A DNA stretch of 38,839 nt from Roseateles sp. Its GTDB lineage: Bacteria; Pseudomonadota; Gammaproteobacteria; Burkholderiales; Burkholderiaceae_C. The position numbers and the translations under genes were made by a program. Location: positions 33,932-72,770 of the forward strand of contig JADMJQ010000155.1 in NCBI GenBank assembly GCA_018780415.1. Reading direction: 5' to 3'. The notes under the pieces are model-generated. The model saw only the letters and a program-made list of their open reading frames with translations, ran no database searches and was not told the DNA's origin. Shown here piece after piece: positions 27,619 to 36,393 of the stretch; position 1 is the stretch's first letter, and each line of letters begins with the position of its first letter.

Positions 27619-30279
27619 ATGAATATCAAGCGCGAGCGGGCCCATGCGGCCCATCAATCCCCGCTTTTCACCCTGCGCAGCACCGCTGCTGCGGTGATCG
27701 CCTTGAGCGGCCTGCTGGCTGGCGGCCTAGCTGCTGCCCAGGCTGCGGCCGACGCCAAGACCGAGACGCTGGACACGGTGGTCGTCACCGGCGCCCGCAA
27801 GTCGGCCGAGAGCGCCCAGCTGATCAAGATGCGCTCAGACCAGGTGGTGGACTCCATCGTCGCCGAAGACATCGGCAAGTTCCCGGACAAGAACGTGGCC
27901 GAAATTCTCGGCCGCGTTACCGGCGTGCAGATTCAGCGCGGCAACGGCGAGGCCGGCAATGTGATCATTCGCGGCCTCGGCGGCGTCGTCACCCTGCTGA
28001 ACGGACGCGAGTTCTTCTCCGACTCCGGGCGCAGCCTGTATCTGGCCGATGTGCCGGCGACGATGTTGCAGCGTATCGACGTCTACAAGACCCAGGAAGC
28101 CAGCTTGCCCGAGGGTGGCACGGCCGGTGTCATTGATGTGCGCACCAACCGCCCGTTTGACTTCAAGGGCCCGCAGTTGTTCGTCAACGGCCGCCTTGAG
28201 CACCGCGACAAGGCCAAGGTCAACAACCCCGATCTCAGTACCATGGCCTCCAACCGCTGGAAGACCGATCTGGGTGAGATCGGCGCCTTGGTGGGCCTGT
28301 CGTATCAGCGTGGCCAGTACCACGATGAGCGCGCCTTTGTTGCCGATCCGCTGGTTTTCAAGGCGGCGGACGTGCAGGTTGGCAACCCGACGATCAAGAC
28401 CGATGTGCTCGGCGCCGACGCCGTCGGCCGGGTGCTGGACCTGGGTGACCGCAAGCGCCTGGCCACCAATTTCGCCCTGCAGTGGAAGCCGCGCGCCGAT
28501 ATGGAGTTCTTCGCCGAGGGCTTCGCCACCAAGATCGATCATGAATACCAGCAGTCCTTCATGGTGGCCGGCGTGCCATGGTGGGGCCTGGCCAACACGG
28601 TCATCACCACCAAGCCCGGCACCAGCAACCTCGACACCATCTACAACACCAACCACGACGGCTGGGGCTTCACGTCCACTCAGGCCAAGCATGACGAGGC
28701 CAGCAACAACCAGTTCGCCGTCGGTGGCCACTGGGATGCCACAGAACGCCTGCGCCTGAGCAGCGAGCTGGCCCATACCCGCAGCTCGATCGACTGGGTC
28801 AACCGCATCCTGGATACCGGCTACACGCCACACAACACCATTGCCAAGGTGCGCGACGGTGGTGGCTTCATCGACTATCCCGCCCTGGACCTGACCCAGG
28901 CGAGTAACTTCCGCATCAACGGTGGCGTTGACGTGCGCGGCCGCCGCACCGGCGACTCGCTGGACTGGCGCGGCGACGCGGTCTATGACTTGGGCGAAGG
29001 TTTCTTCCGCGAAGTCAGCGGCGGCGTGCGCCTGGCCGAACGCAATGCGATGTCGGTCAACACCAGCATGCCTTGGACGACCAGCTTCGCCGCTGTCGGC
29101 AAGAGCGTGGCCGACTTCCCTGGCGTCTACACCGTTTCGCCGGCCACTTGGGGCGATTTCGGCGTCAAGCAATATGTGTACGCCAATCGCGACTGGTTGC
29201 TCGGCAACGGCGAAGACTTCCGCAAGATGCTGACCGGCAGCACGGCACTGACCGCCTTTGACCCGATGACGCTGTTCAACGACACCGAGAAGACCAGCGC
29301 GGCCTATGGCCGCACCAAGTTCGGTTTCAAGGCCTTTGGTTTGCCGATCACCGGTGTGGCCGGTGTGCGCGTGGTGCGCACCGAGCAGCAGCTGTCCGGC
29401 AACTCCAAGAACGCCTCGACCGGTGTGATCACCCCGATCGACATCAACATCACCCGTACCGATGCCTTGCCGACGCTGGCCTTCAAGGCCGAGTTGACCA
29501 GCAAGCTGATCAGCCGCTTGGTCTGGGGTCGCACCCTTGAGCGCCCGGCCTTCGTTGACTACAACCCCGGCCAGACCAATACGCCTCCGGGCGGCGGCGT
29601 CACCTATGGCACCTTGGCCGGCGGCAACCCGTATCTGGAGCCGACCGAGTCCGAGAATCTGGACGCGACGCTGGAGTGGTACTTCGCCCGCACCGGTTCG
29701 CTGACCGGCACCGCGTTCAACCACAAGTTCAAGAACCGGGTGATCACCACCACCAAGGACACCACCATCAACGGCGTGCCGTACCGGGTCACCAAGCCCA
29801 TCAATATCAATGACGCTGATTTGAGCGGCTTCGAGCTGGGCTACCGACAGTTCTATGACTTCCTGCCGGGCTGGCTGGGCGGCTTCGGTCTGGAGGCCAA
29901 TTTCACCTATATGAGCGGCAATCAGACCAATGAGCTGGGCGTCGAGGGCAAGTTCCTCGGGCAGTCCAAGACCTCGTACAACCTGGTCGGTCTGTATGAG
30001 CGCGACTCGATGTATGCCCGTCTGGCTTACAACTGGCGCTCCAAGTTCCTGGCCGAAAAACCCTATCGCACGACGGGCCGCGAACTTTGGGTCGCCCCGC
30101 TGAGCACACTGGACGCGTCGCTGGGCTACAACGTCAACAAGAACACGACGATCTCGCTCGACGTGAGCAATTTGCTGAACCAGGCTTATCACGACTACTT
30201 CGACCAGAACCCGTCGATGGTGCGTGACGTGCGCTACTACGACCGCACGATCGGTTTGTCGCTGCGCTGGAAGATGTAA
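27619..30279 (+). CDS. TonB-dependent receptor (TonB-Xanth-Caul type), arabinan side
   Basis: LDTVVVTGARKSAESAQLIKMRSDQVVDSIVAEDIGKFPDKNVAEILGRVTGVQIQRGNGEAGNVIIRGLGGVVTLLNGREFFSDSGRSLYLADVPATMLQRIDVYKTQEASLPEGGTAGVIDVRTNRPFDFKG. C-terminal YYDRTIGLSLRWKM. Confidence 0.94.
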   Translation: MNIKRERAHAAHQSPLFTLRSTAAAVIALSGLLAGGLAAAQAAADAKTETLDTVVVTGARKSAESAQLIKMRSDQVVDSIVAEDIGKFPDKNVAEILGRVTGVQIQRGNGEAGNVIIRGLGGVVTLLNGREFFSDSGRSLYLADVPATMLQRIDVYKTQEASLPEGGTAGVIDVRTNRPFDFKGPQLFVNGRLEHRDKAKVNNPDLSTMASNRWKTDLGEIGALVGLSYQRGQYHDERAFVADPLVFKAADVQVGNPTIKTDVLGADAVGRVLDLGDRKRLATNFALQWKPRADMEFFAEGFATKIDHEYQQSFMVAGVPWWGLANTVITTKPGTSNLDTIYNTNHDGWGFTSTQAKHDEASNNQFAVGGHWDATERLRLSSELAHTRSSIDWVNRILDTGYTPHNTIAKVRDGGGFIDYPALDLTQASNFRINGGVDVRGRRTGDSLDWRGDAVYDLGEGFFREVSGGVRLAERNAMSVNTSMPWTTSFAAVGKSVADFPGVYTVSPATWGDFGVKQYVYANRDWLLGNGEDFRKMLTGSTALTAFDPMTLFNDTEKTSAAYGRTKFGFKAFGLPITGVAGVRVVRTEQQLSGNSKNASTGVITPIDINITRTDALPTLAFKAELTSKLISRLVWGRTLERPAFVDYNPGQTNTPPGGGVTYGTLAGGNPYLEPTESENLDATLEWYFARTGSLTGTAFNHKFKNRVITTTKDTTINGVPYRVTKPININDADLSGFELGYRQFYDFLPGWLGGFGLEANFTYMSGNQTNELGVEGKFLGQSKTSYNLVGLYERDSMYARLAYNWRSKFLAEKPYRTTGRELWVAPLSTLDASLGYNVNKNTTISLDVSNLLNQAYHDYFDQNPSMVRDVRYYDRTIGLSLRWKM

Positions 30280-30313
30280 TTCAGCCGGCTCAAGGCCATT
30301 CAGCGGTCCGAAC

Positions 30314-30351
30314 GGGCGTTGCCATTCAGCACAGGCAGCGCCCCTTTTTTT
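30314..30351 (+). terminator. Intrinsic terminator or attenuator downstream of the TonB-receptor gene
   Basis: GGGCGTTGCC (30314-30323), 10-nt loop, GGCAGCGCCC (30334-30343; one G:U pair), followed by CTTTTTTT (T tract 30345-30351). Confidence 0.75.
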
Positions 30352-30368
30352 GACTCATTCGCATCGAC

Positions 30369-31325
30369 ATGAACATCACAGCAGTCATCCAGCCCCTGAT
30401 CGCGCAACGCGCCGATCCGCATATCTCCCGGCAGCACGATGGGCTTTACTACTTCACCGCCTCGGTGCCTGCTTACGACCGCGTGGAGCTGCGCCGCGCG
30501 CGCACGCTTGACGGCCTGCGCGACGCACCGCCCCACGCGATCTGGCACAAGCCGGAGCAGGGCCCGTTCAGCGAGCTTGTTTGGGCGCCCGAGTTCCATT
30601 TCAACCAAGGTGCTTGGTATGTGTATTTCGCCGCGGCGCCCAGCCGGGACATCAAGGACGGCTTGTTCCAGCACCGCATGTATGCGCTGCGCAACGAGTC
30701 AGCCGACCCTATGACGGGCGAGTGGCAGCTGATGGGCAAGGTAGAGACCGGGCTGGACAGTTTTTGTCTGGACGCGACCACCTTCAGCCATGCCGGCGTT
30801 CTCTACTATCTGTGGGCGCAAAAAGACCCGGCCATCCCGGGCAATTCCAACCTCTACATCGCGGCGATGAAGACGCCCTGGCAACTGGCCGGCGCGCCGG
30901 TGCTGCTCAGCAAACCCGAGTTCGACTGGGAATGCCGCGGCTTCCTCGTCAATGAAGGCCCCTCGGTGCTGAAGCGCCATGGCCGTATCTTCATCAGCTA
31001 CTCGGCCAGCGCTACCGACGAGAACTACGCGATGGGCCTGCTCTGGGCCGATGAGTCGGCCGATCTGCTGCTGCCTTCGTCCTGGAGCAAGTCCGCACTG
31101 CCGGTGATGAGCACGTGTTACGAGCACGGCATCTACGGCCCCGGCCACAACAGCTTCACCATTGCCGAGGATGGCGAAACGACGCTGCTGGTCTATCACG
31201 CCCGCACCTATACCGAGATCGTCGGCGACCCGCTTTGGAACCCCGATCGCCACACCTTCGTCAAGCCGCTGCGCTGGGACGCGTCGGGCATGCCGGTGTT
31301 CGGCCGGGCGTCTATTTGCGATTGA
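30369..31325 (+). CDS. GH43 arabinofuranosidase (subfamily-26-like), no signal peptide
   Basis: QRADPHISRQHDGLYYFTASVPAYDRVELRRARTLDGLRDAPPHAIW; WAPEFHF; CRGFLVNEGPSVLKRHGRIFISYSAS; GPGHNSFT. N-terminus is not hydrophobic. Confidence 0.85.
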   Translation: MNITAVIQPLIAQRADPHISRQHDGLYYFTASVPAYDRVELRRARTLDGLRDAPPHAIWHKPEQGPFSELVWAPEFHFNQGAWYVYFAAAPSRDIKDGLFQHRMYALRNESADPMTGEWQLMGKVETGLDSFCLDATTFSHAGVLYYLWAQKDPAIPGNSNLYIAAMKTPWQLAGAPVLLSKPEFDWECRGFLVNEGPSVLKRHGRIFISYSASATDENYAMGLLWADESADLLLPSSWSKSALPVMSTCYEHGIYGPGHNSFTIAEDGETTLLVYHARTYTEIVGDPLWNPDRHTFVKPLRWDASGMPVFGRASICD

Positions 31326-31327
31326 TC

Positions 31328-31347
31328 TGATACTCATTTGAGTATCA
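31328..31347. promoter_or_regulatory. Perfect 9-bp inverted repeat TGATACTCA-tt-TGAGTATCA, candidate operator upstream of the dehydratase gene
   Basis: Arms 31328-31336 and 31339-31347; extra AGTATCA half-site at 31391-31397. Confidence 0.5.
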
Positions 31348-31467
31348 ATATCAGATGAACATTGATTGGAAAAGAATCGGCGCGACTCTTAGTATCACGC
31401 GCGCTGACCTATGCAATGCAAGCGCCTGACGACGACACGGCAGGCCGCCACCAGAAAGAATTGATGT

Positions 31468-33213
31468 ATGAGTAACTCGAACAAAAAGAACATCAAGCTG
31501 CGCTCGGCCGAATGGTTCGGAACGCAAGACAAGAACGGTTTCATGTACCGCAGCTGGATGAAGAATCAGGGCATCCCCGATCATGAATTCCAGGGCAAGC
31601 CCATCATCGGCATCTGCAATACCTGGTCCGAGCTGACGCCCTGCAATGCGCATTTCCGCAAGCTGGCCGAGCATGTCAAGCGCGGCATCATCGAGGCCGG
31701 CGGCTGGCCGGTCGAGTTCCCGGTGTTCTCCAACGGCGAATCGAATCTGCGCCCCACCGCCATGTTGACCCGCAACCTCGCCAGCATGGACGTGGAGGAG
31801 TCGATACGCGGCAACCCGATGGACGCGGTGGTGTTGTTGGTCGGCTGCGACAAGACCACGCCGGCCCTGCTGATGGGCGCGGCCAGCGTCGACGTGCCGA
31901 CCATCGTCGTCACCGGCGGGCCGATGCTGAATGGCAAGCTCAAGGGCAAGGACATCGGCTCGGGCACGGCGGTCTGGCAGCTGCATGAGGAGGTCAAGGC
32001 CGGCACCCTGTCCATGCATGAGTTCTTGGCCGCCGAGGCCGGCCACTCGCGCTCCGCCGGCACCTGCAACACCATGGGCACGGCGTCGACGATGGCCTGC
32101 ATGGCCGAGGCGCTGGGCACCAGTCTGCCGCACAACGCGGCGATCCCTGCCGTGGATGCGCGCCGTTATGTGCTGGCCCATATGTCGGGCATGCGCATCG
32201 TCGAGATGGTCTGGGAGGACCTGCGCCTGTCCAAGGTGCTGACCCGCGAGGCCTTCGAGAACGCGATCCGCGTCAACGCGGCGATCGGCGGCTCGACCAA
32301 TGCGGTGATCCATCTGAAGGCGATCGCCGGCCGCATCGGCGTAGCTCTGGAGCTGGAGGACTGGACGCGGGTCGGCCGCGGCACGCCGACCATCGTCGAC
32401 CTGCTGCCCTCGGGCCGCTTCCTGATGGAAGAGTTCTATTACGCCGGCGGCCTGCCGGCCGTGCTGCGCCGCATGGGCGAGGGCGGTCTGCTGCCCAACA
32501 AGGACGCGCTGACCGTCAACGGCAAGAGCATCTGGGACAACGTCGTCGATGCGCCCATCTATGACGACGAGGTGATACGCCCGCTGGATAAGCCGCTGCT
32601 CCAGGACGGCGCGATCTGCGTGCTGCGCGGCAACTTGGCGCCGCGCGGCGCGGTGCTCAAGCCCTCGGCCGCAACACCGGCGCTGATGCAGCATCGCGGC
32701 CGCGCGGTGGTGTTCGAGAATTTTGAGGAATACAAGACGCGCATTGTTGACCCGGATCTGGTGGTCGACGCAACTTCGGTGCTGGTGATGAAGAACTGCG
32801 GCCCCAAGGGCTACCCCGGCATGGCCGAGGTCGGCAATATGGGCCTGCCGCCCAAGCTGCTGGCGGCCGGCGTCAAGGACATGGTGCGCATCTCCGACGC
32901 TCGCATGAGCGGCACGGCCTATGGCACGGTGGTCCTGCATGTGGCGCCGGAAGCGGCGGCCGGCGGGCCGCTGGGCGCCGTGCAAGAGGGCGACTGGATC
33001 GAGCTGGACTGCGCCGGTGGACGGCTGATGCTGGACATCCCCGAGGCCGAGCTGGCCACCCGCCTAGCCGCCCGCGAGGCGCAGGGTGGTAACGCGATGA
33101 AGAGCGGCTACCAGCGCCTTTATGTCGACCATGTCTTGCAGGCCGATGAGGGCTGCGACTTTGACTTCCTGGTCGGCTCGCGTGGCTCGGCCGTGCCGCG
33201 TCACTCACATTGA
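31468..33213 (+). CDS. IlvD/Edd-family dehydratase, probable L-arabinonate dehydratase
   Basis: LRSAEWFGTQDKNGFMYRSWMKNQGIPDHEFQGKPIIGICNTWSELTPCNAHFRKLAEHVKRGI; VGCDKTTPALLMGAAS; SAGTCNTMGTASTMACMAEALG. Fe-S Cys motifs present. Confidence 0.9.
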   Translation: MSNSNKKNIKLRSAEWFGTQDKNGFMYRSWMKNQGIPDHEFQGKPIIGICNTWSELTPCNAHFRKLAEHVKRGIIEAGGWPVEFPVFSNGESNLRPTAMLTRNLASMDVEESIRGNPMDAVVLLVGCDKTTPALLMGAASVDVPTIVVTGGPMLNGKLKGKDIGSGTAVWQLHEEVKAGTLSMHEFLAAEAGHSRSAGTCNTMGTASTMACMAEALGTSLPHNAAIPAVDARRYVLAHMSGMRIVEMVWEDLRLSKVLTREAFENAIRVNAAIGGSTNAVIHLKAIAGRIGVALELEDWTRVGRGTPTIVDLLPSGRFLMEEFYYAGGLPAVLRRMGEGGLLPNKDALTVNGKSIWDNVVDAPIYDDEVIRPLDKPLLQDGAICVLRGNLAPRGAVLKPSAATPALMQHRGRAVVFENFEEYKTRIVDPDLVVDATSVLVMKNCGPKGYPGMAEVGNMGLPPKLLAAGVKDMVRISDARMSGTAYGTVVLHVAPEAAAGGPLGAVQEGDWIELDCAGGRLMLDIPEAELATRLAAREAQGGNAMKSGYQRLYVDHVLQADEGCDFDFLVGSRGSAVPRHSH

Positions 33214-33235
33214 AGACGAAGTTGGAGGAGTAACG

Positions 33236-34816
33236 ATGAATATCAGCGGACATGCCTTGATTGGCGGTGAGTCAGTGTTGGGCGCCGAGCCTGGCTTGCG
33301 GGCCTTCAACCCGAGCACGGGCGAGGCGATGGCGCCGGACTTTTTCACCGTCAGCACGCAGCAGATTGACCTGGCCTGCGGCCTTGCGGAAGCCGCGTTT
33401 GACAGCTACCGCGCCACCATCGATGCGCAGCGCGCCGAGTTTTTGGAGGCGATCGCCGCCCAGATCCTGGCCTTGGGCGACGACCTGGTGGTCCGCGCGA
33501 TGGCCGAGAGCGGCCTGCCGCGCGCGCGCCTGGAGGGCGAGCGTGGCCGCACGGTCAATCAGCTCAAGCTGTTCGCCGAGCTGCTGCGTGAAGGTTCCTG
33601 GCAGGACCCGCGCTTTGACAGCGCCTTGCCCGAGCGCGTGCCGCCGCGGCCCGATCTGCGCCTGCGCATGATCGCGCTCGGCCCGGTCGCGGTGTTCGGC
33701 GCGAGCAACTTCCCGCTCGCCTTCTCGGTCGCGGGCGGGGACACGGCCGCTGCCCTGGCCGCCGGCTGCACGGTGGTGGTGAAGGCCCATGCCGCCCACC
33801 CCGGCACCTCGGAGCTGGTCGGCCGGGCGGTACAGGCGGCGGTGCGCCAATGCGGCCTGCCGGGCGGCGTGTTCGCGCTGTTGACCGGCACTGGCAATGC
33901 GGTCGGCACGGCCCTGGTCAGCCACCCGGCGATCCAGGCGGTCGGTTTCACCGGCTCGCGTGCCGGCGGCATGGCGCTGATGGCGGTGGCCGCCGCGCGG
34001 CCGCAGCCGATTCCCGTTTACGCGGAGATGAGCAGCATCAATCCGGTCTACCTCTTGCCGGCCGCCTTGAGCGCGCGTGGCGACGAGATCGCCAAGGGTT
34101 TTGCCGCCTCGATGGTGATGGGCGTCGGCCAGTTCTGTACCAATCCCGGCTTGGTGCTGGGCCTGGCCGGGCCGGCGCTGGACGCTTTTGCCGCCACCGC
34201 CGTCGAAGCCTTGAAGCCGGTGCCGGCGACGACGATGTTGAGCAGCGGCATCGCCCAGCTTTATGTCCAACATCAGCAGACCCTGGCCGCGCAGAGCGGT
34301 GTGCAGACCTTGCTGCGCGGGGAGCAGCAAGGCTGCCAGGGCGCGCCCGCTCTGTTCATCAGCAGCGGCGATGACTTCCTCGCCAACCCGGCCTTGTCCG
34401 CCGAGATCTTCGGCCCGACCTCGCTGCTGGTGGCCTGCCGCGATTGGGCCCAACTGCTGCAGATCACCGCCGGCCTGGAGGGTCAGCTGACCGCCACTTT
34501 GCAGCTGCAGGTGGATGACGCGGGCGACCTGGCCGCCGCCAAGCAATTGCTGCCGCTGCTGGAGCGCAAGGTCGGCCGCATCCTGGCGAATGGCTTCCCG
34601 ACCGGCGTCGAGGTGTCTACGGCGATGGTGCACGGCGGGCCGTTCCCGGCCACCTCGGACGGCCGCAGCAGCTCGGTCGGCACGGCGGCGATCGCGCGCT
34701 TTTTGCGCCCGGTCAGCTACCAGAATCTGCCGCAAGCGCTCTTGCCCGAGGTGCTGCGCGATGCCAATCAGCGCGGCCTGTGGCGCCGCCATGACGGTGT
34801 GTTGACCCGCGACTAA
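33236..34816 (+). CDS. Aldehyde dehydrogenase, probable 2,5-dioxovalerate (alpha-ketoglutarate semialdehyde) dehydrogenase
   Basis: MNISGHALIGGESVLG...FGASNFPLAFSVAGGDTAAALAAGCTVVVKAHAAHPGTSELV...VGFTGSRAGGMAL...AEMSSINPVYLLPAAL...GQFCTNPGLVLG. Start at 33236 preceded by GGAGGAG. Confidence 0.9.
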   Translation: MNISGHALIGGESVLGAEPGLRAFNPSTGEAMAPDFFTVSTQQIDLACGLAEAAFDSYRATIDAQRAEFLEAIAAQILALGDDLVVRAMAESGLPRARLEGERGRTVNQLKLFAELLREGSWQDPRFDSALPERVPPRPDLRLRMIALGPVAVFGASNFPLAFSVAGGDTAAALAAGCTVVVKAHAAHPGTSELVGRAVQAAVRQCGLPGGVFALLTGTGNAVGTALVSHPAIQAVGFTGSRAGGMALMAVAAARPQPIPVYAEMSSINPVYLLPAALSARGDEIAKGFAASMVMGVGQFCTNPGLVLGLAGPALDAFAATAVEALKPVPATTMLSSGIAQLYVQHQQTLAAQSGVQTLLRGEQQGCQGAPALFISSGDDFLANPALSAEIFGPTSLLVACRDWAQLLQITAGLEGQLTATLQLQVDDAGDLAAAKQLLPLLERKVGRILANGFPTGVEVSTAMVHGGPFPATSDGRSSSVGTAAIARFLRPVSYQNLPQALLPEVLRDANQRGLWRRHDGVLTRD

Positions 34817-34840
34817 ACAAATACAACGGAGACAAACCAT

Positions 34841-36391
34841 ATGAAGAAAAAGCTCTTGGCCCTGGCGGCCGGCGTGAGCCTGAGCGCCGCGACCTGGGCG
34901 GCCGGCGAGATCCGGCTCGTCGTCGACACGGCCACGCCTGGCCCGGTGATCCACCGCAATATCTACGGCCAGTTCGCCGAGCATCTGGGCACCGGCATTT
35001 ACGAGGGCATCTGGGTCGGCCCTGAGTCCAAGATTCCGAATGTGCGCGGCTGGCGCAAGGACGTGGTCGGCGCGTTGAAGAACCTGCAGGTGCCGCTGGT
35101 GCGCTGGCCCGGCGGCTGCTTTGCCGATGAGTACCACTGGCGTGACGGGATCGGTGCGCGCTCAAAGCGGCCGGTTCGGGTCAACACCCATTGGGGCGGT
35201 GTGGCCGAGGACAACGCGGTCGGCACACATGAGTTCTTCGACCTGGCCGAGCAGCTCGGCGCCGAGGCCTACGTGAACGGCAACCTCGGCACCGGCAGCG
35301 CGCAGGAGATGTCCGAATGGCTGGCCTATATGACCGCCGAGGACAAGTCCACGCTGGCCGAGGCGCGCCGCAAGAACGGCCGCGACAAGCCGTTTCGCGT
35401 CCACTATTTCGGCGTCGGCAACGAGGCCTGGGGCTGCGGCGGCAATATGACGCCGGAGTTCTACGTCAACCAGTACCGCCAGGTCGCCACCTTTTTGAAG
35501 ACGCCGGAGAAGAACCGCCCGCTCTTCATCGCCAGCGGCGGCAACGACCAGGACACCCAGTGGACCGAGGCGCTGTCGACCAAGAACATCAACTTCAACT
35601 TCGACGCGATCGCCCACCATTACTACACCTTCCCGTCCGGCAAGTGGGAGGGCAAGGGGCCGGCCGTCGGCTTCGCTGAGGACCAATGGATTTCGACGTT
35701 AGCGAACACGTTGAAGGTCGAAGAGACCATCATCAAGAACAAGGCCATACTCGACAAGAACGACCCGAACAAGAAGCTCGGCCTCTACCTCGACGAGTGG
35801 GGCAGCTGGTACGACCCCGAGCCCGGCAGCAATCCTGGCTTCCTGGTGCAGCGCAACACCTTGCGTGACGCGCTGCTGGCGGCGCTGCACTTCAACGTCT
35901 TCCATGCCCATGCCGACCGGGTGCGCATGAGCAATATCGCGCAGATGGTCAATGTGCTGCAGGCGATGATCCAGACCAGCAAGGACAAGCTGATCCTGAC
36001 CCCGACCTACCATGCCTTCGAGATGTATGTGCCGTTCCAGGACGCCACCTCGCTGCCGGTCAAGCTGTTGAGTAACCCGAGCTATAGCGTCGGCGCGCAC
36101 AGCATGCCGACCGTCAGCGCGACGGCCGCGCGTGGCAAGGACGGCAGGCTCTGGCTGGGCCTGGTCAATAGCAACGCGACCCAGGCGCAGGAGCTGACCG
36201 TGGAGTTGGGCAGCGAGACCGTGAAAGGATTCAAGGGCCGCATCCTCAGCGCCGCCGCGATGGACGCCGAGAACAGCTTCAAGGCGCCCGAGCAGGTCAA
36301 GCCGCAGCCCTTTGAGGCCGCTGCGGTCAACGGACAGCTGACGATCAAGCTGCCGGCCAAGTCCATCCTGGTGCTGGCCGCCGAGCGCTGA
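34841..36391 (+). CDS. GH51 alpha-L-arabinofuranosidase, secreted
   Basis: Signal peptide MKKKLLALAAGVSLSAATWAAG; HRNIYGQFAEHLGTGIYEGIWVG; VRWPGGCFADEYHWRDGIG; acid/base GVGNEAWGCGG; nucleophile YLDEWGSWYD. Confidence 0.94.
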   Translation: MKKKLLALAAGVSLSAATWAAGEIRLVVDTATPGPVIHRNIYGQFAEHLGTGIYEGIWVGPESKIPNVRGWRKDVVGALKNLQVPLVRWPGGCFADEYHWRDGIGARSKRPVRVNTHWGGVAEDNAVGTHEFFDLAEQLGAEAYVNGNLGTGSAQEMSEWLAYMTAEDKSTLAEARRKNGRDKPFRVHYFGVGNEAWGCGGNMTPEFYVNQYRQVATFLKTPEKNRPLFIASGGNDQDTQWTEALSTKNINFNFDAIAHHYYTFPSGKWEGKGPAVGFAEDQWISTLANTLKVEETIIKNKAILDKNDPNKKLGLYLDEWGSWYDPEPGSNPGFLVQRNTLRDALLAALHFNVFHAHADRVRMSNIAQMVNVLQAMIQTSKDKLILTPTYHAFEMYVPFQDATSLPVKLLSNPSYSVGAHSMPTVSATAARGKDGRLWLGLVNSNATQAQELTVELGSETVKGFKGRILSAAAMDAENSFKAPEQVKPQPFEAAAVNGQLTIKLPAKSILVLAAER

Positions 36392-36393
36392 GC

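Noticed and set aside
27835-30192. 785-aa minus-strand ORF antisense to the second TonB receptor
   Set aside because: Shadow ORF from high GC third positions; composition is V/A/G/Q/H-rich without domain motifs.
31351-32985. 544-aa minus-strand ORF opposite the IlvD/Edd dehydratase
   Set aside because: No domain motifs; antisense of a well-recognised gene.
33272-35137. 621-aa minus-strand ORF
   Set aside because: Crosses two clearly coding plus-strand genes (ALDH and GH51); shadow frame.
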